Counted from the first letter of the stretch, positions 41,568 through 51,173 are shown. The stretch: DNA of 64,000 nt from Bdellovibrio reynosensis (GCF_022814725.1 NZ_CP093442.1:620001-684000), one strand, 5' to 3'. Numbers and translations are program-made. Notes: generated by a model from the sequence alone, not told the origin.

Positions 41568-42236
41568 AATCAGAATTCTTTATTTCTAGTTTTCAGTTTA
41601 AGTTTGGTTGTCGGCGTGATGAGCGTCTATGCCGTGTTCGTTGGGCACTTCAATGGCCACGAACAATACGAAGCGCGTTTAGCGCTGATGAAAAAAGAAA
41701 TCGAAAAAGAGAAATTCGCAAATTCTCTTTTGGTTTATCAGCTTAAAGATTTCCAACAAAGTGTTGCACAAGTCCTTCCAGAAAATAAAAAACTTCAAGC
41801 AAACTATGAGCTTCAAAATCTTGCATCCGTTGTAAGATCTCCTGCTAGTGATGAATCCATTGATTTATCAGGGGCTTATTATGAAAAAGGAAAAAGTTTC
41901 TTTAATGCGGCTGACTATGACAAAGCCGTTAGAGAATTCCGTTCGTTATTAACAAAATACCCACTTTCAAAACACAGTGTGGAAGCGCGCTTTTTCATCG
42001 CTGAAAGTTATTTCCTTAAAAAAGACTTTCAAAACAGTCTTTCTGAAATTGATCAAATGGTGACGCAGTATCCGCAGCACGAACTGACTGGATTCATTCT
42101 TTTGCGCATGGGTCAGATCAGTGAATTCAACAATCAAACTGAAGAAGCCGCCGAAATTTACAAAGCAGTTTCTAAGAATTTCAAAAGTGAAGATTTAAAG
42201 AAGCAAGCACGAAAACTTGCACAAAGTGTTGAATAA
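41562..42236 (+). CDS. Membrane-anchored TPR protein
   Basis: A 224-residue protein with an N-terminal membrane anchor or signal (6-28), a coiled coil (about 35-75), and TPR repeats (about 98-220: YYEKGKSFFNAADYDKAVREF, EARFFIAESYFLKKDFQNSL, FILLRMGQISEFNNQTEEAAEIY) of the CpoB/BamD type. It probably works in the periplasm as a protein-protein scaffold. The start codon lies in the hairpin described above. Followed after two bases by an exported protein gene, likely the same operon. Confidence 0.75.
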   Translation: MKNQNSLFLVFSLSLVVGVMSVYAVFVGHFNGHEQYEARLALMKKEIEKEKFANSLLVYQLKDFQQSVAQVLPENKKLQANYELQNLASVVRSPASDESIDLSGAYYEKGKSFFNAADYDKAVREFRSLLTKYPLSKHSVEARFFIAESYFLKKDFQNSLSEIDQMVTQYPQHELTGFILLRMGQISEFNNQTEEAAEIYKAVSKNFKSEDLKKQARKLAQSVE

Positions 42237-42238
42237 AG

Positions 42239-42976
42239 ATGAAAAAGTTCAGTCGCCTCCTTATTTTTGTTCTAGCATTTCAAGTGGAGGTCCGGGTGCG
42301 GGCTTCAGGCGACGTTCTTGAACAGCCAGTGGCTTGTATGAAATCAAAAGAAACCTGCGCCATCCAAGTTATGGGTTCGGGGTTTCACTACGCAAAAAAA
42401 GACAAAAAACTTCATGCCGGAGCTGGCAGCGCTTTAATGCGCTTGTCTGAAAACCAATGGCGTCTAGTCAAAGGATCTCTTTGGGTCGAGGATTCCAAAG
42501 GTCTAGAAGTTGATACTTTGCACGGTTCTTTAAGCGCAAAGCATGGAGAATACTGGGCCATTGAAAAAAACGGTCGCGTCCTTGTGCGCAACATAGATTC
42601 CGATCTAAAGGTGACTTTTCGCGATGGTAAATCTTTGGAAGTGCCCGAAGGTTTTGAGTTTTGGATGGAAGGCCTTGGTGTCGACGGCCGCTCTCATTAC
42701 AGCATGGTGAAGCCCATTGATATGAAAGATCATTTGCCTCTATGGAATTCATTGTGGCAAGGCTCTAAGGCTGATTTTGTGGCAAAGGTGAAACGCACAA
42801 AAGAATATTGGGGCGATCTCACGCAAAAGAGTGCGGACCTGTACCAGGCATTGGTTGAAAGAAAGATCGCTTCAGACCAGGAAGCCCATCAGCGTCTTCA
42901 AGAAAAGAAAAAGCGCCAGGCTTTAGAGAAGGCGCAACAGCGTGAACTCTACCGTTCTCGCGTCTTTGATCGTTAG
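42239..42976 (+). CDS. Exported FecR-like protein
   Basis: A 245-residue protein with signal peptide to about residue 22. Residues 60-160 resemble the FecR periplasmic fold: LMRLSENQWRLVKGSLWVED, LHGSLSAKHGEYWAIEKNGRVLVRN and the DGKSLEVPEGFEFW block. The C-terminal 50 residues are basic coiled coil (RLQEKKKRQALEKAQQ). Two bases separate it from the TPR gene. Similar proteins use FecR folds as structural periplasmic modules; a role in iron signalling is not suggested, since no FecI-type sigma gene is nearby. Confidence 0.6.
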   Translation: MKKFSRLLIFVLAFQVEVRVRASGDVLEQPVACMKSKETCAIQVMGSGFHYAKKDKKLHAGAGSALMRLSENQWRLVKGSLWVEDSKGLEVDTLHGSLSAKHGEYWAIEKNGRVLVRNIDSDLKVTFRDGKSLEVPEGFEFWMEGLGVDGRSHYSMVKPIDMKDHLPLWNSLWQGSKADFVAKVKRTKEYWGDLTQKSADLYQALVERKIASDQEAHQRLQEKKKRQALEKAQQRELYRSRVFDR

Positions 42977-43063
42977 GACTCAAGTCCTGTTTTAAATTTT
43001 CCACATATTGAAACTAGAGTCCTTTGCCAAACCTCATGTTAATCTGAGGTCTGGGAGGATAGG

Positions 43064-44740
43064 ATGTCTTCTATTTCATCTTCGGATCGCTCGCGTCAAG
43101 ACGAAGTAATTCGTAAAACTCGTGAAGAGTATGAGAACAAAGAAAGCGAAAGCACTAAACGCAAAAATGCGGAAGTGAAACGTCTTGAGAAACGTCATAA
43201 TGAAGAGCTTAAAGCTATTACTGAAAATTATGAGAATCGAATTTCCGAGCTAAAAGATCGCAATCGTGAACATATTAACGAAAAAGATCTAGAGAATAAT
43301 CGTAAAATCGACGAGGTTAGAAATACTTATCGTGAAGCACTTCGCAATAAAGTTGAAGATAGCTATAACGAAAAGCAGGCGCAACGTGAAGCCTATGAAG
43401 GTGCGTTGAAGAAAGCCAATGACGTCGCGGCATCCCAACGCGAAAACATTGAAAGCAAATTTGGTACTCAGGCTGAAGAAAGAGAAGAAAGATTTCAACG
43501 GTTAGCGAATGAATCCCGTGAAAAATCACAAAAAGGCATCCAGGACGTTACAAGACGTCTTAATAATGCCCATGAAAAAGAACGTGATCTTATGGTTGAA
43601 GGACAGCAGGAAACCCTTGCTAAAAACAACCGTGAAACCAATGAAATGAGAAAAAGCTATGAAGGCCGCCTGAAGGCTTCAGAGCGCCAACGGGAAGCTG
43701 ACAATGATCGCTGGTCCCAGAAGTATACAGATACTGTAGTAAATAAAAATCAGGAATTCGGCGAAGCCATCGAAATGAAACAAATGATCATGGATGGTGA
43801 GCGTAGAAATATCCGCGAAAAATACGAAAATGCATTAGAGCAAAAATCCAACCAGATGGATGAGCAAAATGAAGAGTTTCGTGACTCGGTCAACGGTCGT
43901 TTGAACTCGCAAGTTCGTTCTCGTGACTCGCAAATTCAACGCCTTAATGGCAAGTTGAATAATGAGATTTCTAAGAATGAAAGACTGCGTGGAATTGAGC
44001 GTCGGAATCTGACTCAAGCCTATGAAAAACGCATGGATTTGGTTGAAGAACAGCGTGAAAACGCCGTGGATTCAATGAAGGATTTGAACAACGAAAGAAT
44101 CGGTCGGGTCTTAGATGAAAACCGCCGTCTTTTGCAAAACACGGATCGTGAAAACAAGTCCCAGATGAATCTTATGAATGCGCGTCGTCGTGAAGAAAGA
44201 GAAAATCTTCTGCAGCAACATAAGGATCAAGTGACCCAGGTTGCAAATAATGCGGAATCCCGAGTGCGTAATATTTTGGATGCCACCAATAAAGATAATG
44301 CCCAGCTAAATCGTTATTACGGCGATAATTTAGAAGCGATGAAATCAAATTATATGGATCGCATGGATCAGTTCCGTGATAAAACCGTGAACGATCAAGT
44401 TGCGACCAATAAAGTCATGACTGAGCGCTTTAGAAATATGGAAAGCAGTTTTAACAGCAAGCTCGAGCAGACTGTAAAAAACTACGAAGATAAGATTGCG
44501 CAAATGAAAGAACATAATCAAAAGGAAATCAAACGCCTTGAAAATATGTATTCTCAGCGCGGTGAGGATAGAGACAAAGCCATCAAGATGGAAAAAGACT
44601 CTTTAGCTCAGAAGTATGAGGCCAAATTGGCTCAACTCAATGAGTCTCACAAAGATCAATTGGATAGAATGAATAGACGCCATGAGGAAGATATGCAAAA
44701 CTTGTCTGTAAAGATGAGTTCATATAGCAGGAAGGCGTAG
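43064..44740 (+). CDS. Long polar coiled-coil protein upstream of pyk
   Basis: A 558-residue protein that is nearly all coiled coil; I find no proline or cysteine and one tryptophan. It is rich in Glu, Arg, Asn, Lys and Gln, with periodic Leu/Ile/Met and repeated phrases such as NRET, EERE and KYE. It has no membrane segment. The composition fits a filament or long spacer in the cytoplasm. A GGGAGG sequence precedes ATG. Pyruvate kinase begins two bases after its stop, so the two are very likely co-transcribed. Function unknown. Confidence 0.7.
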   Translation: MSSISSSDRSRQDEVIRKTREEYENKESESTKRKNAEVKRLEKRHNEELKAITENYENRISELKDRNREHINEKDLENNRKIDEVRNTYREALRNKVEDSYNEKQAQREAYEGALKKANDVAASQRENIESKFGTQAEEREERFQRLANESREKSQKGIQDVTRRLNNAHEKERDLMVEGQQETLAKNNRETNEMRKSYEGRLKASERQREADNDRWSQKYTDTVVNKNQEFGEAIEMKQMIMDGERRNIREKYENALEQKSNQMDEQNEEFRDSVNGRLNSQVRSRDSQIQRLNGKLNNEISKNERLRGIERRNLTQAYEKRMDLVEEQRENAVDSMKDLNNERIGRVLDENRRLLQNTDRENKSQMNLMNARRREERENLLQQHKDQVTQVANNAESRVRNILDATNKDNAQLNRYYGDNLEAMKSNYMDRMDQFRDKTVNDQVATNKVMTERFRNMESSFNSKLEQTVKNYEDKIAQMKEHNQKEIKRLENMYSQRGEDRDKAIKMEKDSLAQKYEAKLAQLNESHKDQLDRMNRRHEEDMQNLSVKMSSYSRKA

Positions 44741-44742
44741 TA

Positions 44743-46230
44743 ATGTTAGCAGATCGTCGAGCGAAAATTGTGGCCACTATCGGCCCTGCGACGCGTGATG
44801 AAAAGAACTTAGAAAAAGCAATTAAGGCGGGCATGAATGTGGCTCGCCTTAATTTTTCCCACGGTAGCCATGAAGACCACTTGAAGGTGATTCATTCGTT
44901 AAGAAAGTTATCATCTGAACTTCGTGCGCCGGTTGCCATTCTTCAAGACCTCCAAGGACCTAAAGTTCGTGTTGGTAAATTTGAAAATGGTTCCATCCAA
45001 ATCACTCCTGGCGAAAAAGTCGTTTTCACAACGGCAGCGGTTCTTGGTAAGCCTGGATTGATTCCTTCTGATTTTAAAGAGCTTCCATTAGCCTGTGTCC
45101 CAGGCACAAAAATTTTGTTAGATGACGGCTTGCTTGAAGTCAAAGTTCTGCAAGTGCGTGGCGAGGAAGTTGATGCTGAAGTTATTTACGGTGGTACTTT
45201 AAAAGACCGTAAAGGCATGAACTTGCCAGGCGCGAATCTGCCGGTGGATGCCATGACAGCGAAAGATCTTGAAGATCTTGAATTCGGTCTTGCCAATAAA
45301 GTCGACTATGTCGCTTTAAGTTTCGTGCGCCATGCTCGTGATATTCGCAAAGTTCGTGAAATCATCGAAGCTCGCAAATCTTCAGCGAAAGTTATCGCAA
45401 AGATTGAAATGGTTGAAGCCTTAGAAAATCTTGAAGAAATCTGCAGAGTCAGTGACGCCGTCATGGTCGCTCGTGGTGACTTGGCTGTTGAAGTCGGTCA
45501 AAGCCGTTTGCCAGGATTTCAAAAACGCATCATCCAAGTTTGCAATCAACTTGGAAAGCCTGTGATCACAGCGACTCAAATGCTAGAAAGCATGGTTGAA
45601 AATCCGCGTCCTACCAGAGCGGAAATCACTGACGTTGCAAATGCGATTTTAGACGGAACTGACGCTGTGATGTTATCTGCAGAATCGGCAAGCGGAAAAT
45701 ATCCGTTTAAATGTATTCGCACTATGCATGAGATCATCACGGAAGTAGAACGCAACGAAGAAGAGTATTATAAACTTTCATTAGAAACAGAGTTCTTAAG
45801 TACACCTTCGGCCATTGCGGCAAGTGCCTCGTTAAGCGCATTAAAGCTCAATGCAACTGCGATTATTTGTTTAACGACTTCTGGTAAGACTGCAAATATT
45901 ATCTCTGGATTTCGTCCGAAAGCGCGCGTGATTTCAGTGACTCAGCACATGGATGTTTTAAATTCCATGGAGTTGATGTGGGGCATTCAAACTCATATCA
46001 TTAAGCCTTATAAAACAATGGAAGACATCCTAAGCCAGGTTGATCAGTTGATGGTGACCAACGGTTTAGCGAAAACCGGGGACCGTGTGATTTTGACTCT
46101 GGGGCAGCCTATTGCTCAAGGAGTGAAAACAAACTCTATCTACGTTCATACTGTGAATGGAGAAGGGTATTCGAAATTACCTGATGAACAGCTTCCGTTG
46201 CGCTGTCAAACCGACCCTAACGTCGGTTGA
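44743..46230 (+). CDS. pyk: Pyruvate kinase
   Basis: A 495-residue glycolytic enzyme making pyruvate and ATP from phosphoenolpyruvate and ADP. TIGPATRDEKNLEKAI, NFSHGSHEDH, IAKIEMVEALENLEEI (active Lys/Glu), MVARGDLAVEVG and ITATQMLESM are all present, as is the C-terminal regulatory domain with GKTANIISGFRPKARV. It is co-directional with the coiled-coil gene two bases upstream. The stop codon lies in the left arm of the repeat at 46225. Confidence 0.97.
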   Translation: MLADRRAKIVATIGPATRDEKNLEKAIKAGMNVARLNFSHGSHEDHLKVIHSLRKLSSELRAPVAILQDLQGPKVRVGKFENGSIQITPGEKVVFTTAAVLGKPGLIPSDFKELPLACVPGTKILLDDGLLEVKVLQVRGEEVDAEVIYGGTLKDRKGMNLPGANLPVDAMTAKDLEDLEFGLANKVDYVALSFVRHARDIRKVREIIEARKSSAKVIAKIEMVEALENLEEICRVSDAVMVARGDLAVEVGQSRLPGFQKRIIQVCNQLGKPVITATQMLESMVENPRPTRAEITDVANAILDGTDAVMLSAESASGKYPFKCIRTMHEIITEVERNEEEYYKLSLETEFLSTPSAIAASASLSALKLNATAIICLTTSGKTANIISGFRPKARVISVTQHMDVLNSMELMWGIQTHIIKPYKTMEDILSQVDQLMVTNGLAKTGDRVILTLGQPIAQGVKTNSIYVHTVNGEGYSKLPDEQLPLRCQTDPNVG

Positions 46231-46312
46231 TGAAAAAGGCCCGATCGACTGCGTTGTCGGGCCTTGTCCTCGATCGACCCTCCGCCTTGCGCTCGAACCT
46301 TTTTGATCAACC
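46225..46312. repeat. Nested-palindrome intergenic repeat, copy 3 (short)
   Basis: An 88-bp element between pyk and the convergent cNMP gene. Outer arms GGTTGATGAAAAAGG (46225-46239) and CCTTTTTGATCAACC (46298-46312) are complementary except for the same G-G position as in copies 1 and 2. It keeps the ends of the core (GACTGCGTTGT and CCTCCGCCTTGCG) but has a different, shorter middle with AAGGCCCGA/TCGGGCCTT (46236-46265). It may also terminate pyk. AACCTC/GAGGTT at 46309-46323 adds a small hairpin running into the next gene's stop. Confidence 0.8.
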
Positions 46313-46321
46313 TCATTGAGG

Positions 46322-47305
46322 TTATCTTAATTTTTTCTTTAAAGCGTTTACTATTGTCCAATTGTTGGCGAGGGATTCGATTTCTTCTACGTTGACCATG
46401 ACGTAGGTGCCTGCTTCGTCCATGATTTTTTCGCCAAGGTATTTTTTCTCGATCAAAGAATTTGCGTCTTCAGGTCGGATTAAGTTTCCAGTTTCTTTCA
46501 TCGAGTCATTTTGTACGTCGTTCAGATTTACTTTACGGAAATTCTTTTTGTCTGGCTCGATTCTTCTAGCGAAAAGAAGTAGACCGTTAAGAACTTTCAC
46601 TTCGTTATCGCTTAATTCTGGCAGACGATCTTTTTCTTGTTTAAATAACCAGTCATTATACCAATCAACAAAGGCAAAAAGTTCAGTGGGCTTTTCGTTG
46701 ATCACCTTTTGTGAGCCATCGCCGCGGTCTTCTTGTTTTACGAAATCAAGCTCTGTCAGGGCATTCACGACAGTCTGCATTTTGTTTGTAGCTTCTTGGA
46801 AAATTTGAATTGTGTAGTTACGCAACAACACTGAAGAAATGCTAACGCCGCCGCTTTCTTCCTGTTTGCCGTATTTATGGCTTACAAGGTTTAAGATTGA
46901 GATATATTTATTCACGATATGAGGTGGGAAGCGTTCTTCACTTGGATTGGCGTTTTCAAGAATTTTAATTTTCTTATTCGCCTCACGCAAGTTTTCGTTC
47001 AGCGTCTTCATGATCGCGCGTACCCACACTGGCAAAGAATCCATTTGCTTAGAAAGTGAATCGTAGGGAAGGGCAATCACTTCAGCATCTTTAGTTGCCT
47101 TCACGTTGGCGCTGCGAGGCTTTTTGTCGAATAACGCCATTTCGCCCACCATGGAACCCACAGTGATTTCAGCTAAGACGATTTCTGAATTCCCTTTGGT
47201 TTTGGTGATTGCAAAGGATCCTGTTTTGACGATGTACATAGCATCAGGAGGATCACCCTCTCTGAATAAGTAATTCCCTTGCGCAACTTTTTTTGCCTCT
47301 GCCAC
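46322..47305 (-). CDS. Cyclic-nucleotide-binding-domain protein
   Basis: About 327 residues from GTG 47305, chosen because GGGGAT lies six bases upstream and the domain starts directly after; in-frame TTG/ATG codons at 47365 and 47353 lack a ribosome site. Residues about 5-115 are a cNMP-binding domain (LFREGDPPDAMYIVKTGSF, GSMVGEMALFDKKPRSANVKA; note the PRSA phosphate-binding motif). The remaining 200 residues are helical and may contain a winged-helix-like part (YTIQIFQEATNKMQTVVNALTELDFV), but no standard CRP helix-turn-helix is clear. Probably a cAMP- or c-di-GMP-type sensor. Confidence 0.75.
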   Translation of the reverse strand: MAEAKKVAQGNYLFREGDPPDAMYIVKTGSFAITKTKGNSEIVLAEITVGSMVGEMALFDKKPRSANVKATKDAEVIALPYDSLSKQMDSLPVWVRAIMKTLNENLREANKKIKILENANPSEERFPPHIVNKYISILNLVSHKYGKQEESGGVSISSVLLRNYTIQIFQEATNKMQTVVNALTELDFVKQEDRGDGSQKVINEKPTELFAFVDWYNDWLFKQEKDRLPELSDNEVKVLNGLLLFARRIEPDKKNFRKVNLNDVQNDSMKETGNLIRPEDANSLIEKKYLGEKIMDEAGTYVMVNVEEIESLANNWTIVNALKKKLR

Positions 47306-47400
47306 TCTGATATCCCCGCAAAATTTAGGTCTTTTTATTATCCCCACAAACATTCGGTCGGGCAATCAAGAGGCTAGACCTAAGACGTGGTAAAGAGAAA

Positions 47401-47431
47401 TAAAAAACCCAACACTGGATAGGTGTTGGGT
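47401..47431 (-). terminator. Rho-independent terminator of the thiolase-CoA-transferase operon
   Basis: On the minus strand ACCCAACAC pairs with GTGTTGGGT (47407-47415/47423-47431) and is followed by TTTTTTA. It lies 25 bp after scoB. Confidence 0.9.
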
Positions 47432-47456
47432 CTTAGAAATTTTCAATATGTGTTTC

Positions 47457-48113
47457 TTAGACTGACATCGGTTTGCAATCAGGGGCAATCGTCATTTTAC
47501 CCTCTGTCGCAGTAAGAACTTTCTCTGGAGATAAATCCGGAGCGTATTCTTTTAACACAAAACCATCATTGGTAATTTCGATCACACCAAAATCGCTGAC
47601 GATTTTTTTAATACATTTAACGCCGGTTAAAGGCAGTGTGCATTTCGTGCGAAGTTTTGAATTACCTTCTTTATCAGTGTGTTGCATAGCCACGATCACG
47701 TTGCGAGCTCCCGCAACTAGATCCATGGCGCCGCCCATACCTTTAACCATTTTTCCAGGCACCATCCAGTTGGCGATGCTGCCTTGTTCATCAACTTCCA
47801 TCGCGCCTAACACCGTTAGATCTACGTGGCCGCCACGAATCATGGCAAAGCTATCCGCGCTTGAAAAGAAACTAGCACCAGGAAGTGCCGTCACAGTCTG
47901 CTTGCCGGCGTTGATTAAGTCCGCGTCGATATCCGCTTCACGCGGAAAAGGACCCATTCCTAAAAGACCGTTTTCGCTCTGTAACATAACGAATTTGTCG
48001 TGGGGAATATAGTTCGCCACCAATGTAGGAATCCCAATTCCCAAATTCACGCAGTATCCGTCTTCAACTTCTTGAGCAATACGTTTGGCGATTTGTTCTC
48101 TTGTTAATGGCAT
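47457..48113 (-). CDS. scoB: 3-oxoacid CoA-transferase subunit B
   Basis: A 218-residue beta subunit of succinyl-CoA:acetoacetate CoA-transferase. The catalytic glutamate is Glu47 in QSENGLLGMGP; GIGIPTLVANYI and FFSSADSFAMIRGGHVDLTVLGA are family motifs. It moves CoA between succinyl-CoA and acetoacetate together with the alpha subunit, whose gene ends two bases upstream. Last gene of a three-gene operon. Confidence 0.95.
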   Translation of the reverse strand: MPLTREQIAKRIAQEVEDGYCVNLGIGIPTLVANYIPHDKFVMLQSENGLLGMGPFPREADIDADLINAGKQTVTALPGASFFSSADSFAMIRGGHVDLTVLGAMEVDEQGSIANWMVPGKMVKGMGGAMDLVAGARNVIVAMQHTDKEGNSKLRTKCTLPLTGVKCIKKIVSDFGVIEITNDGFVLKEYAPDLSPEKVLTATEGKMTIAPDCKPMSV

Positions 48114-48115
48114 GA

Positions 48116-48814
48116 CTAATCCTTTCTCACAGTCTTTTGTTCAATGCGCTTTTCATAGCCTGAGCCTTTGAAAATACGTTGAACATACACACCCGGAGTG
48201 TGGATTTGATCTGGATCTAATTCACCCACTTCAACAAGTTCTTCAACTTCAGCGACTGTGATTTTACCAGCAGTTGCAGCCATCGGATTAAAGTTGCGAG
48301 CGGTTTTTCTGAAAACCAAGTTTCCGAATTTATCGCCCTTCCACGCTTTGACAAAAGCAAAGTCGCCTTTGATTCCGCGCTCTAAAACATAATCACGGCC
48401 GTCGAAGTTTTTAATTTCTTTACCTTCGGCGACTAAAGTTCCGACTCCTGTTGGAGTGTAAAACCCAGCGATTCCGGCGCCGCCCGCACGAATGCGTTCA
48501 GCTAAAGTTCCCTGGGGGCAGAACTCAAGTTCAAGTTCGCCGCTCATGTAAAGCTTTTCAAACAACGCGTTTTCACCCACATAAGATGAAACCATTTTTT
48601 TGATTTGGCGATTTTGTAAAAGTTGACCAAGACCGAAATCATCAACGCCAGCGTTGTTAGATACGCAAGTAAGACCGTTTACTTTCATATCACGCAAAGC
48701 TGCGATGCAATTCTCAGGGATTCCGCAAAGGCCGAATCCACCAAGAACCAATGTCATATTGTCTTTCACGTCAAAAAGAGCGCTGTGCGCATCTTTAAAA
48801 ACTTTATTGCTCAT
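48116..48814 (-). CDS. scoA: 3-oxoacid CoA-transferase subunit A
   Basis: A 232-residue alpha subunit. Motifs [40 protein letters not shown] and [21 protein letters not shown] are those of the family. It follows the thiolase gene by five bases and precedes scoB by two, so the operon converts acetoacetate to two acetyl-CoA, as in use of ketone bodies, short fatty acids or ketogenic amino acids from prey (the last is inference). Confidence 0.95.
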   Translation of the reverse strand: MSNKVFKDAHSALFDVKDNMTLVLGGFGLCGIPENCIAALRDMKVNGLTCVSNNAGVDDFGLGQLLQNRQIKKMVSSYVGENALFEKLYMSGELELEFCPQGTLAERIRAGGAGIAGFYTPTGVGTLVAEGKEIKNFDGRDYVLERGIKGDFAFVKAWKGDKFGNLVFRKTARNFNPMAATAGKITVAEVEELVEVGELDPDQIHTPGVYVQRIFKGSGYEKRIEQKTVRKD

Positions 48815-48819
48815 GGCAA

Positions 48820-49995
48820 TTAAGCTTTCTCAACGATTAAAGCAACCGCTTCGCCGCCACCGATGCACAAAGTAGCAAGTCCGTAGCGTTTACCGTGCGT
48901 GTGTAGAGCGTGAACTAGTGTCGCAAGGATGCGTGCGCCAGAAGCTCCGATTGGATGACCAATAGCTACCGCGCCACCGTGGATATTTACTTTTTCAGCT
49001 GGGATTTCTAGTTCTTTCATAGCTACTTGAGTAACTACAGAGAACGCCTCGTTGATCTCCCAAAGATCGATATCAGCGATTTTTAAGTTTGCTTTGTTCA
49101 AAGCCGCTTTGATCGCGCCAACAGGAGCTGTTGTGAAATATTTTGGATCGTGGGCGAAAGTTCCGTGCGCCACGATTTTAGCTAGAGGTTTTAAACCACG
49201 TTTTTTAGCTTCGCTTTCAGACATCAATACGTGAGCGGCTGCTCCGTCATTGATTTTAGAAGCGTTGGCAGCAGTGATAGTTCCTGCTTTATCGAAAGCA
49301 GGTTTCAAGCCAGGGATTTTATCGAAGTTCGTGTTAAACGGCTCTTCGTCTTTTTCGATAGTCACAGCACCTTTTTTACCTTCGACAACAACAGCTGCGA
49401 TTTCATTTTTGAATACGCCTTTTTCCCATGCTGCTTGAGCTTTTTTGTAGGAATCAACTGCGAAGGCATCTTGTTGTTCACGAGTGAAGTTATGTTCTTT
49501 TACGCAGATTTCAGCGGCATTACCCATGTGCCAGTTATTGTATGGATCCCAAAGGCCGTCTTTAATCATTGAGTCCGTCATTTGTGTCGCGCCCATACGG
49601 TAACCAGAACGAGAATTTTCTAACAAGTGCGGAGCCAGAGTCATGTTCTCTTGGCCACCAGCCACAGCAATTTTAGTATTACCCAAAGCAATCGAATCCG
49701 CCGCAAGCATCACTGCTTTAAGACCTGATCCGCAAACTTTATTGATTGTCATGCATGGAGTGCTGTTTTTTAGACCTGCACCTAATGCCGCTTGACGAGC
49801 TGGAGCTTGACCAACACCTGCAGTCAAAACTTCACCCATGATAACTTCATCGATTTCATCAGCATTAACGCCAGCGCGAGTGATTGCTTCTTTAATAGCA
49901 ATGGCACCTAATTTTGGTGCAGCCAAAGAAGAAAAGCCCCCTTGAAAAGAAGCTACAGGAGTTCTTACGCTGCTCACAATTACGACATTTTCCAT
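48820..49995 (-). CDS. atoB: Acetyl-CoA acetyltransferase (thiolase)
   Basis: A 391-residue thiolase. Cys88 ([11 protein letters not shown]) is the acyl-carrying cysteine; [17 protein letters not shown] supplies the active histidine and LCIGGGEA the second cysteine. It interconverts two acetyl-CoA with acetoacetyl-CoA. First gene of the operon with scoA and scoB. AGAGG precedes ATG. The direction (cleavage rather than synthesis) is inferred from the CoA-transferase neighbours. Confidence 0.95.
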   Translation of the reverse strand: MENVVIVSSVRTPVASFQGGFSSLAAPKLGAIAIKEAITRAGVNADEIDEVIMGEVLTAGVGQAPARQAALGAGLKNSTPCMTINKVCGSGLKAVMLAADSIALGNTKIAVAGGQENMTLAPHLLENSRSGYRMGATQMTDSMIKDGLWDPYNNWHMGNAAEICVKEHNFTREQQDAFAVDSYKKAQAAWEKGVFKNEIAAVVVEGKKGAVTIEKDEEPFNTNFDKIPGLKPAFDKAGTITAANASKINDGAAAHVLMSESEAKKRGLKPLAKIVAHGTFAHDPKYFTTAPVGAIKAALNKANLKIADIDLWEINEAFSVVTQVAMKELEIPAEKVNIHGGAVAIGHPIGASGARILATLVHALHTHGKRYGLATLCIGGGEAVALIVEKA

Positions 49996-50134
49996 TTTTA
50001 CCTCTAACAGCCTTTTGGGCTTCGCTTAAATTTGCCACTCATAGGCAATAATATTTGTAAATGCGGGGATACTTTTTTATATTTTACAGACAGAGTCAAC
50101 CTAGGCAGAGTTAATTTTCATCAGGAGTCAACGC

Positions 50135-51115
50135 ATGTCAGCGATCAGTTTTATTCTTGCCCATCTCCTTGTTCACCCACTCTTTGCCGGAACTTTTGAA
50201 GTTCCAGTGAAAGAAGGGGATCGTCTGATTCTTCGCGGCTTGGAAGCCCAAGTGCAAATTGTGTCACAGTCTGGCAATACCTTAAAAGTTTCCGGAATTG
50301 AAGACAGCGGTTCTGAAGGCATTTACACGATGACTAAGAAAGATAATATCATCGAAGTAAAAATGAATGAATACGCTGACAAAAAGTCCTGGCTTAACAT
50401 CGTGCCTAAATCAGCTTCCCAAGTGAAAAAAATTGAAATTTGGGGACCGTCTATTCCAGCGGAAATTCAGTTGCGCGGCGGCTCCGTCACAGCGCAAAAA
50501 TGGAACAAAGACCTGAAAGTGAGCATGACTCAAGGGCGAGTCAACTCCTCTGCAGGTGGCGGTTCTTTGCAAGTTTATTTGCAAAAAGGTGACATCACAA
50601 TTGCTGATCATACAGGGAAAGTTGAAACAGATTCTTATACTGGAACGACGACTTTAAGAAACATCCAAGGTGACATCGACACCAACGTTTTTGCAGGTCA
50701 GGTGCAAATGGAAAAGACCCGTGGATTTATTAAACTCGCGACTCAACAAGCTAATGCAAAATTGAATCAAGGATCTGGAGCCGTGCAATTTGAAAACGGC
50801 CGCGGAGCTTTGAATATCCAAGGATTTTCAGGGCGCACCGAAGGCCAAAATCAAGATGGCAGCGTGACGATCGTAATGACGTTGGATTCCGAAGTCGATG
50901 TGAAATCCAAAGCGGGAAAAATCAGCGTGCAAACTCCGCCAGCCTCGGGTGCAAGTTTAAATCTTCTAACTGTTGAAGGTGAAATCGTTGTACCACCAGA
51001 ACTTAAAGTGACTAAATTGAGTGCAGAAAAAAGCGTGAGAGGCCGTTTGCGGGGCGACGCACAAAAGGCGAGCATCTTTGTGCGCAGTCAAGAAGGTACT
51101 ATTTCAGTGAAATGA
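50135..51115 (+). CDS. Exported DUF4097-like beta-solenoid protein
   Basis: A 326-residue protein with a signal-like N-terminus (AISFILAHLLVHPLFAG) and then a regular succession of short beta strands (VSMTQGRVNSSAGGG, VETDSYTGTTTLRNIQGDI, ISVQTPPASGASLNLLTVEG) as in DUF4097 putative adhesins. Expected in the periplasm or cell surface. AGGAG precedes ATG. Partner unknown; no enzymatic motif. Confidence 0.7.
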   Translation: MSAISFILAHLLVHPLFAGTFEVPVKEGDRLILRGLEAQVQIVSQSGNTLKVSGIEDSGSEGIYTMTKKDNIIEVKMNEYADKKSWLNIVPKSASQVKKIEIWGPSIPAEIQLRGGSVTAQKWNKDLKVSMTQGRVNSSAGGGSLQVYLQKGDITIADHTGKVETDSYTGTTTLRNIQGDIDTNVFAGQVQMEKTRGFIKLATQQANAKLNQGSGAVQFENGRGALNIQGFSGRTEGQNQDGSVTIVMTLDSEVDVKSKAGKISVQTPPASGASLNLLTVEGEIVVPPELKVTKLSAEKSVRGRLRGDAQKASIFVRSQEGTISVK

Positions 51116-51173
51116 GTTGACGGCCTGTTTTAAATGATTCACTTATGAAATCTAATCTTATCTAGGTAAAACT

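Noticed and set aside
44637-44834. Short minus-strand frame across the coiled-coil/pyk junction
   Set aside because: It is antisense to two well-supported genes and has no ribosome site.
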